A DNA stretch of 64,000 bases from Synaphobranchus kaupii (Eukaryota; Chordata; Actinopteri; Anguilliformes; Synaphobranchidae): NCBI GenBank assembly GCA_029718625.1, contig CM056383.1, positions 69,776,919-69,840,918 on the forward strand. The letters are read 5' to 3'. Within the stretch, counting starts at the first letter, position 1, and every line of letters begins with the position of its first letter. Below, piece by piece: positions 55,515-64,000 of the stretch. The notes beneath the pieces were generated by a model. That model saw only the letters and a program-made list of their open reading frames with translations. It was not told the DNA's origin and ran no database searches. The position numbers were made by a program, and so were the translations under genes.

Positions 55515-56093
55515 CCCCTCTCTTTGGGTTGTAATTGTTAATAAAATTCACTGTTCTAAATTTCTTCTGGCTTTGATGATGATTTGATGGCTGCCTCTTC
55601 TCTATGAGGGAATGTTCTGGTCTCTGAGTGAAAGAATGGCTTTTCCCCAGAACGAGCGAACATCGGCTCAGGTTGGACCACTGGTTACTGGTATTTGTTG
55701 AGACCACTAGATGTTGCTTTGCTAAACTTCTAATCCATTGTACATTTAGAGTCTGTGTTTATTGGCAAGTCAAGCTGATTTAAGGTCAAACGTCATCAAA
55801 CATGATGTAATGGTTGTAGTTGGAAAGTGTAGAGGAGAACATTTTCTCTTCAGTTGTGACCTCAGGTCGGTTCGGTCTGGTGTAGAGAATTCTACATATC
55901 CTGAACTAAAACAGATTCAAGACCGAAACCAAAGGATCTGCAACTTCTCAGGCCTTTATTAACAGTCTGCTGAGGTCAATTACAGCATGTATGGAAAAGC
56001 AAGTTTACCCAGATCATGCAGCAATGGACTCTGGGGTGTGGTGGGGCTCAGCACCTTTATATCTGGACAAAATAACATCTCTCACGTCACTCA

Positions 56094-56555
56094 CATACGG
56101 CCCCATCCGCCCAATACCCAAAGCTCATCCCCCCATCCGCCCCATACCCAAAGCTCATCCCCCCATCCGCCCCATCCCCAAAGCTCATCCCCCCATCCGC
56201 CCCATACCCAAAGCTCATCCACCCATCCGCCCCATACCCAAAGCTCATCCCCCCATCCGCCCCATACCCAAAGCTCATCCCCCCATCCGCCCCATACCCA
56301 AAGCTCATCCCCCCATCCGCCCCATACCCAAAGCTCATCCCCCCATCCGCCCCATACCCAAAGCTCATCCCCCCATCCGCCCCATACCCAAAGCTCATCC
56401 CCCCATCCGCCCCATACCCAAAGCTCATCCCCCCATCCGCCCCATACCCAAAGCTCATCCACCCATCCGCCCCATACCCAAAGCTCATCCCCCCATCCGC
56501 CCCATACCCCAAAGCTCATCCCCCCATCCGCCCCATACCCAAAGCTCATCCCTCC
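56094..56555. repeat. 30-bp satellite, unit B
   Basis: About 15 copies of the 51412-51752 unit; the extra copies explain most of the length difference between units A and B after the exon. Confidence 0.95.
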
Positions 56556-57754
56556 CTGCTAGTGGCTACTTTTGCATGACATGATAGCAACGGGCCTTAT
56601 CTATATAAGAAGTATCTCTTTTCACAGAAAGAAGTGAAGACACTTCCATTTGAGCATTGGAATGCTAACTCAATACAATGAGAAAGGAGTAAACATAATG
56701 TATTAAGGCATATTTTCAATAATCTTGTGTAAAACACACACATTAGTATTCCATGCTGTCAATAATGTATATGTTAGTATGTAAACTTATCATTGGTCCA
56801 TGTATTGGTTAAAATACAAAAGATACAGAAGTTCTAGCATTTTCCCAGAAATGGGCCTTTGGCTCATAAATTAAACTTGACTTTTATGCATGGCACTGTG
56901 TTTCTTTAAACTAGCCCATCTGTTTGCAGTTACTTTAAAGCTCATTGTTATTATAGAATACATTTCTTAATCAAGTATAAATATGAATATGGCGTTTAAA
57001 ACATTGGCTTAACAGGCCGACTGAACCCCCCCCCCCCCCCACAGGGCTACCCGCCATAGTCGCCACTGGCTCGATCCGGGCTGAACCCCCCCCCCCCCCC
57101 CCCCACCCCCGGCTGAGCTCCGCTGGGGGTGCGCCGTCACGCCGCGCGTTACGTAGCGACAAGGGCGGGGGAAACCCGCTTCACTGAGTGAGAATGAGAA
57201 CCTGCGAGCCTTCAGTTAAATATGCACTCGTGTCAATGTAATGTCACATCCTGCTAAATAATTAAAACTCCTTCCAGGGTTTCCAAGACTGACGCATCTC
57301 GAAGACTTAATCTCACGCCTGCGTTGCTTTGTTGCGTTCAAAACTGCTGCGACAGTCACCAACTGCGTTTATGTAATATAAATGATTCTATGACTGTCTA
57401 ATCATTAGTCTAATCCTTTCAAATATGCTTTTTAATTATTAAAATGGCATGCAGAACATTCCTCTGCAGTGCGACATTGTTTTCCATGTGCGTGTTGACG
57501 TTGACATACAAAAGTAATATCTAGAAAATGTGAACTAGCTTGAAAGAATAAGCTGTTGTTGTGCTAATACTGAAATATACAGTAGGGTTCAAAAGTCTGC
57601 TTCTATTTTGCATTCTTTTCTAATTTAATGCAATTTCTTTCATTAGAAATGGTATTATCTGCATAACAATTTGAATGAAAAGTTAAATATTTGAAAACTT
57701 CACATGAATGAAAAATTAATAATGAAAAAAAAATGAAATGAAAAAATAATGAAA

Positions 57755-58127
57755 CAAAGAGAACACATAAGCACAGTAATGAAACAAAAAGAACACATAA
57801 GCACAGTAATTAAACAAAGAGAACACATAAGCACAGTAATTAAACAAAAAGAACACATAAGCACAGTAATGAAACAAAGAGAACACATAAGCACAGTAAT
57901 TAAACAAAACACATAAGCACAGTAATGAAACAAAAAGAACACAAGCACAGTAATGAAACAAAAAGAACACATAAGCACAGTAATTAAACAAAGAGAACAC
58001 ATAAGCACAGTAATTAAACAAAACACATAAGCACAGTAATGAAACAAAAAGAACACATAAGCACAGTAATTAAACAAAGAGAACACATAAGCACAGTAAT
58101 TAAACAAAGAGAACACATAAGCACAGT
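57755..58127. repeat. 30-bp AT-rich minisatellite, unit B
   Basis: Same order of unit variants as 52950-53322. Confidence 0.93.
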
Positions 58128-58382
58128 AAAAGTAAAACAAAGTGAAAAAAACAGTAAAAAGAAACAATAAATCGGCGGCATAAAAACCCAGTGGTAAAAA
58201 GGAAAGATAAAAAGATTGAGGTCTAATCACTAGCAGTAATTATGGAATTTTTATAAAAGTCGGTTTTAAGGCAATATTTAAAAATCAGCAGAACTAATAT
58301 CACATGAAGGCTGTTACAGCGCCTAGGGGCCATTACAGAAAAAGCTTGATCACCCCTTGATTTTACCCTAGACCCCTTTATT

Positions 58383-58574
58383 TTACCCGAGGCTGGCAGA
58401 CCAGAGAGGACAGTAGGGTTTTAAAAGTTCAGTGGTATATTCAGGCGCAAAGCCATGTACAGCCTTGTATGTGATGAGTAAAACTTTAAAAATGATTCTA
58501 AAAGCAACAGGCAGCCAGTGCAGAGAAGCCAAAATTGGGGTGATGTGGGGAAAATGTTGGGTCTTACTCAACAC
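58383..58574 (-). pseudogene. LINE reverse transcriptase fragment, unit B
   Basis: Copy of 53578-53769 with identical translation. Confidence 0.75.
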
Positions 58575-60239
58575 CCTGGCTGTGGAATTTTACCCAATAT
58601 GAAGCCGAGCTACAGCACGACGGTGAAAGCGGGTAAACAAGGCATTATAATAATCGAGACGAGACCATATAAAAGCATGTGAAAAATGTGCTTTTATATT
58701 TTTTATATATTTTTTGTTCTTTTGTTGTTCAGCGCATTGGGTTTGAGAAATGTGCTATATAACCCTGATCCATTATTATTATTATTATTATTATTATTAT
58801 GATTCTCTGTGTCACTAAAAGACAAAAGCATTCAGGTTTTTTGACATATTCCTGAGTTGATAAAAGCATGACTGCACCAGTTTTATTTTTCTATGTAGCT
58901 TAAAGTTTAAATTATTGTCAACAAATGTATCACAAATCTTTCGTAATCCAACAAAAAGGGGGACAACTGCTACCTTATTCACTGAATCTACATGCGAGAG
59001 ATGATATTACATTGAATCTGTGGGGTATGAGCACAACAGCCTATTCCTACAGGCTAGGTCAGATTCTTTAGATATGTTTTGTTTGCAAATGTCAACACGC
59101 CATCTCCAGGGGAACAATTTTGCTCCACCAAAGAATGTCCTGCATAGAAATTAACCTGTCTTTCCAGAAACAAAACATATTTTACAAAAACACAATTATT
59201 TCGCTTCAGGTAGCTAGCTGGCAATCAAAACAGTAGACAAATGGCTTTATGATGGCTGAACTGAAATATAAAACTCAAGCTTGAAGGCCAGAAATGTCTC
59301 TGTAGATCATTGCTATGTATATTATTAATTTATTCACATGTCCTGTGACTAGGGTGATGACAAGGGAATAAAACCGTTCGTGAGCAGAAGCAGAATGCCG
59401 GTTGGGACTCATATGTGCAAAACGTAGAAGTCCCGGTATAGCGTAATGGTCCATTCGAAGAAATGAAGAAACCCCGGTGTGGGTGCAGGTTTTATCTGTA
59501 AAGAGCCGGTGTGGGTGCAGGTTTTATCTGTAAAGAGCCGGTGTGGGTGCAGGTTTTATCTGTAAAGAGCCGGTGTGGTTGCAGGTTTTATCTGTAAAGG
59601 GCCGGTGTGGGAGCAGGTTTTATCTGTAAAGGGCCGGTGTGGGTGCAGGTTTTATCTGTAAAGGGCCGGTGTGGGTGCAGGTTTTATCTGTAAAGGGCCG
59701 GTGTGGGTGCAGGTTTTATCTGTATAGGGGCTAAATCAAAAACCTGCACCCACACCGGCCCTTTACAGATAAAACCTGCACCCACACCGGCCAGTGTGAG
59801 AAAATTTATATAATCCTGGCAGAAAGTAAAATGCATACTTACTCAAAGATTAATAATATTTAGCTGTGGCTTCCCAGATGTGATGCAGGTGTGCAGCTAA
59901 GCTATAGTGTACAGGTGTGCGCAGGTGTGCAGCTAAGCTATAGTGTACAGGTGTGCAGCTAAGCTATAGTGTACAGGTGTGCGCAGGTGTGCAGCTAAGC
60001 TATAGTGTACAGGTGTGTGCAGGTGTGCAGCTAAGCTATAGTGTACAGGTGTGCAGGTGTGCAGCTAAGCTATAGTGTACAGGTGTGCGCAGGCGTGCAG
60101 CTAAGCTATAGTGTACAGGTGTGCGCAGGTGTGCAGCTAAGCTATAGTGTACAGGTGTGCAGGTGTTCTATGGTGATTGATAAGTAGCCCGCAGTAGGGA
60201 ATGCACATCTAAGGCTCTTGTTGTCGCTCCTCTCTGCAG

Positions 60240-60320
60240 GCTCCTTCTAAGGCTGCACCCAAGCAGAAGATCGCCAAGCCCATGAAGACCAACGCTCCCC
60301 GTGTCGGTGGCAAACGCTAG
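60240..60320 (+). CDS. Duplicate rpl24 terminal exon, unit C
   Basis: Identical to the exons at 50752 and 55434, again with an intact acceptor, stop and AATAAA. Same reading as for unit B. Confidence 0.85.
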   Translation, partial: APSKAAPKQKIAKPMKTNAPRVGGKR

Positions 60321-60902
60321 CCCCTCTCTTTGGGTTGTAATTGTTAATAAAATTCACTGTTCTAAATTTCTTCTGGCTTTGATGATGATTTGATGGCTGC
60401 CTCTTCTCTATGAGGGAATGTTCTGGTCTCTGAGTGAAAGAATGGCTTTTCCCCAGAACGACGCGAACATCGGCTCAGGTTGGACCACTGGTTACTGGTA
60501 TTTGTTGAGACCACTAGATGTTGCTTTGCTAAACTTCTAATCCATTGTACATTTAGAGTCTGTGTTTATTGGCAAGTCAAGCTGATTTAAGGTCAAACGT
60601 CATCAAACATGATGTAATGGTTGTAGTTGGAAAGTGTAGAGGAGAACATTTTCTCTTCAGTTGTGACCTCAGGTCGGTTCGGTCTGGTGTAGAGAATTCT
60701 ACATATCCTGAACTAAAACAGATTCAAGACCGAAACCAAAGGATCTGCAACTTCTCAGGCCTTTATTAACAGTCTGCTGAGGTCAATTACAGCATGTATG
60801 GAAAAGCAAGTTTACCCAGATCATGCAGCAATGGACTCTGGGGGTGTGGTGGGGCTCAGCACCTTTATATCTGGACAAAATAACATCTCTCACGTCACTC
60901 AC

Positions 60903-61365
60903 ATACGGCCCCATCCGCCCAATACCCAAAGCTCATCCCCCCATCCGCCCCATACCCAAAGCTCATCCCCCCATCCGCCCCATCCCCAAAGCTCATCCCC
61001 CCCATCCGCCCCATACCCAAAGCTCATCCACCCATCCGCCCCATACCCAAAGCTCATCCCCCCCATCCCGCCCCCATACCCAAAGCTCATCCCCCCATCC
61101 GCCCCATACCCAAAGCTCATCCCCCCCATCCGCCCCATACCCAAAGCTCATCCCCCCATCCGCCCCATACCCAAAGCTCATCCCCCCATCCGCCCCATAC
61201 CCAAAGCTCATCCCCCCATCCGCCCCATACCCAAAGCTCATCCCCCCATCCGCCCCATACCCAAAGCTCATCCACCCATCCGCCCCATACCCAAAGCTCA
61301 TCCCCCCATCCGCCCCATACCCAAAGCTCATCCCCCCCATCCGCCCCATACCCAAAGCTCATCCC
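60903..61365. repeat. 30-bp satellite, unit C
   Basis: About 15 copies with scattered one-base C insertions that shift the frame between units, unlike the regular arrays in A and B. Confidence 0.95.
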
Positions 61366-62567
61366 TCCCTGCTAGTGGCTACTTTTGCATGACATGATAG
61401 CAACGGGCCTTATCTATATAAGAAGTATCTCTTTTCACAGAAAGAAGTGAAGACACTTCCATTTGAGCATTGGAATGCTAACTCAATACAATGAGAAAGG
61501 AGTAAACATAATGTATTAAGGCATATTTTCAATAATCTTGTGTAAAACACACACATTAGTATTCCATGCTGTCAATAATGTATATGTTAGTATGTAAACT
61601 TATCATTGGTCCATGTATTGGTTAAAATACAAAAGATACAGAAGTTCTAGCATTTTCCCAGAAATGGGCCTTTGGCTCATAAATTAAACTTGACCTTTTA
61701 TGCATGGCACTGTGTTTCTTTAAACTAGCCCATCTGTTTGCAGTTACTTTAAAGCTCATTGTTATTATAGAATACATTTCTTAATCAAGTATAAATATGA
61801 ATATGGCGTTTAAAACATTGGCTTAACAGGCCGACTGAACCCCCCCCCCCCCCCCACAGGGCTACCCGCCATAGTCGCCACTGGCTCGATCCGGGCTGAA
61901 CCCCCCCCCCCCCCCCCCACCCCCGGCTGAGCTCCGCTGGGGGGTGCGCCGTCACGCCGCGCGTTACGTAGCGACAAGGGCGGGGGAAACCCGCTTCACT
62001 GAGTGAGAATGAGAACCTGCGAGCCTTCAGTTAAATATGCACTCGTGTCAATGTAATGTCACATCCTGCTAAATAATTAAAACTCCTTCCAGGGTTTCCA
62101 AGACTGACGCATCTCGAAGACTTAATCTCACGCCTGCGTTGCTTTGTTGCGTTCAAAACTGCTGCGACAGTCACCAACTGCGTTTATGTAATATAAATGA
62201 TTCTATGACTGTCTAATCATTAGTCTAATCCTTTCAAATATGCTTTTTAATTATTAAAATGGCATGCAGAACATTCCTCTGCAGTGCGACATTGTTTTCC
62301 ATGTGCGTGTTGACGTTGACATACAAAAGTAATATCTAGAAAATGTGAACTAGCTTGAAAGAATAAGCTGTTGTTGTGCTAATACTGAAATATACAGTAG
62401 GGTTCAAAAGTCTGCTTCTATTTTGCATTCTTTTCTAATTTAATGCAATTTCTTTCATTAGAAATGGTATTATCTGCATAACAATTTGAATGAAAAGTTA
62501 AATATTTGAAAACTTCACATGAATGAAAAATTAATAATGAAAAAAAAAATGAAATGAAAAAATAATG

Positions 62568-62945
62568 AAACAAAGAGAACACATAAGCACAGTAATGAAA
62601 CAAAAAGAACACATAAGCACAGTAATTAAACAAAGAGAACACATAAGCACAGTAATTAAACAAAAAGAACACATAAGCACAGTAATGAAACAAAGAGAAC
62701 ACATAAGCACAGTAATTAAACAAAACACATAAGCACAGTAATGAAACAAAAAGAACACAAGCACAGTAATGAAACAAAAAGAACACATAAGCACAGTAAT
62801 TAAACAAAGAGAACACATAAGCACAGTAATTAAACAAAACACATAAGCACAGTAATGAAACAAAAAGAACACATAAGCACAGTAATTAAACAAAGAGAAC
62901 ACATAAGCACAGTAATTAAACAAAGAGAACACATAAGCACAGTAA
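62568..62945. repeat. 30-bp AT-rich minisatellite, unit C
   Basis: Same variant order as in units A and B; it ends 32 bp before the gap. Confidence 0.93.
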
Positions 62946-62976
62946 AAGTAAAACAAAGTGAAAAAAACAGTAAAAA

Positions 62977-63476
62977 NNNNNNNNNNNNNNNNNNNNNNNN
63001 NNNNNNNNNNNNNNNNNNNNNNNNNNNNNNNNNNNNNNNNNNNNNNNNNNNNNNNNNNNNNNNNNNNNNNNNNNNNNNNNNNNNNNNNNNNNNNNNNNNN
63101 NNNNNNNNNNNNNNNNNNNNNNNNNNNNNNNNNNNNNNNNNNNNNNNNNNNNNNNNNNNNNNNNNNNNNNNNNNNNNNNNNNNNNNNNNNNNNNNNNNNN
63201 NNNNNNNNNNNNNNNNNNNNNNNNNNNNNNNNNNNNNNNNNNNNNNNNNNNNNNNNNNNNNNNNNNNNNNNNNNNNNNNNNNNNNNNNNNNNNNNNNNNN
63301 NNNNNNNNNNNNNNNNNNNNNNNNNNNNNNNNNNNNNNNNNNNNNNNNNNNNNNNNNNNNNNNNNNNNNNNNNNNNNNNNNNNNNNNNNNNNNNNNNNNN
63401 NNNNNNNNNNNNNNNNNNNNNNNNNNNNNNNNNNNNNNNNNNNNNNNNNNNNNNNNNNNNNNNNNNNNNNNNNNNN
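62977..63476. other. Assembly gap (500 N)
   Basis: Exactly 500 N, which looks like a placeholder of fixed size. Frames drawn across it are meaningless. Confidence 0.98.
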
Positions 63477-64000
63477 CTGAAATATACAGTAGGGTTCAAA
63501 AGTCTGCTTCTATTTTGCATTCTTTTCTAATTTAATGCAATTTCTTTCATTAGAAATGGTATTATCTGCATAACAATTTGAATGAAAAGTTAAATATTTG
63601 AAAACTTCACATGAATGAAAAATTAATAATGAAAAAAAAATGAAATGAAAAAATAATGAAACAAAGAGAACACATAAGCACAGTAATGAAACAAAAAGAA
63701 CACATAAGCACAGTAATTAAACAAAGAGAACACATAAGCACAGTAATTAAACAAAAAGAACACATAAGCACAGTAATGAAACAAAGAGAACACATAAGCA
63801 CAGTAATTAAACAAAACACATAAGCACAGTAATGAAACAAAAAGAACACAAGCACAGTAATGAAACAAAAAGAACACATAAGCACAGTAATTAAACAAAG
63901 AGAACACATAAGCACAGTAATTAAACAAAACACATAAGCACAGTAATGAAACAAAAAGAACACATAAGCACAGTAATTAAACAAAGAGAACACATAAGCA
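63477..64000. repeat. Partial fourth copy of the unit, right of the gap
   Basis: Starts 'CTGAAATATACAGTAGGGTT' and matches about 62387-62910, sequence already present left of the gap, including the AT-rich minisatellite in the same variant order. It is either another tandem unit or an overlapping contig end. Confidence 0.85.

Larger units (their letters stand above)
54671..59475. repeat. Tandem segmental duplication, unit B
   Basis: 4805 bp, starting abruptly in the 32-bp minisatellite right after the end sequence of unit A. Over several kilobases I see only isolated base or homopolymer differences from A, apart from array copy numbers (8 direct plus about 2 inverted 32-bp units; about 15 units of the 30-bp satellite). 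Confidence 0.88.
59476..62976. repeat. Tandem segmental duplication, unit C (cut by gap)
   Basis: Third unit, running into the assembly gap. It has several single-base insertions in homopolymers relative to A and B, for example in the poly-C-rich 30-bp satellite and in GGGGGTGTGG near 60840, a pattern typical of uncorrected long-read sequence. Confidence 0.85.

Noticed and set aside
62531..63535. Frames spanning the N block
   Set aside because: 500 unknown bases cannot be translated.

Overview
The window is vertebrate, and almost certainly teleost, genomic DNA. Five spliced genes can be followed exon by exon with GT-AG boundaries and phases that add up. The repeats are typical of fish: a Tc1-type transposon, several hAT-like miniature elements with 8-bp target duplications, a 5S-rRNA-derived SINE and a tRNA-derived SINE. 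I cannot name the species. No bacterial, phage or CRISPR features are present.

Layout. 1-4.4 kb: the 3' half of GPA33 (A33-type immunoglobulin membrane protein, + strand, truncated by the left edge). 8.5-17.5 kb: complete ILDR2 (angulin/LSR family, + strand, 9 exons, 489 residues). 20.3-25.0 kb: complete hikeshi (nuclear import of HSP70, - strand, 5 exons, 196 residues). 28.3-30.5 kb: a Tc1-like transposon with 245-bp inverted repeats, followed by a 5S-derived SINE. 34.9-43.8 kb: complete nfkbiz (I-kappa-B zeta, - strand, 12 exons, 565 residues). 46.1-50.8 kb: complete rpl24 (ribosomal protein eL24, + strand, 6 exons, 157 residues), divergent from nfkbiz. 49.6-64 kb: tandem copies of a 4.7-4.8 kb unit, each carrying another intact copy of the rpl24 terminal exon, broken by a 500-N gap whose right flank repeats sequence already seen on its left.

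The most unusual property is that the introns are largely minisatellite. At least a dozen arrays (units 20-54 bp, many divisible by three) lie inside introns, usually within 0-100 bp of an exon. In ILDR2 the arrays fill introns 5 and 7 almost from donor to acceptor, and in ILDR2 intron 5 and hikeshi intron 2 the repeat unit carries the 3' splice site itself. These arrays give very long but meaningless open frames (up to 718 codons), which I have not annotated as genes.

The genes do not form a pathway. GPA33-ILDR2 order and strand, and the divergent nfkbiz/rpl24 pair, resemble the human neighbourhoods at 1q24 and 3q12 as I remember them; hikeshi sits between the two blocks. Exon boundaries were set by hand from splice consensus, phase and family similarity, without any database search.
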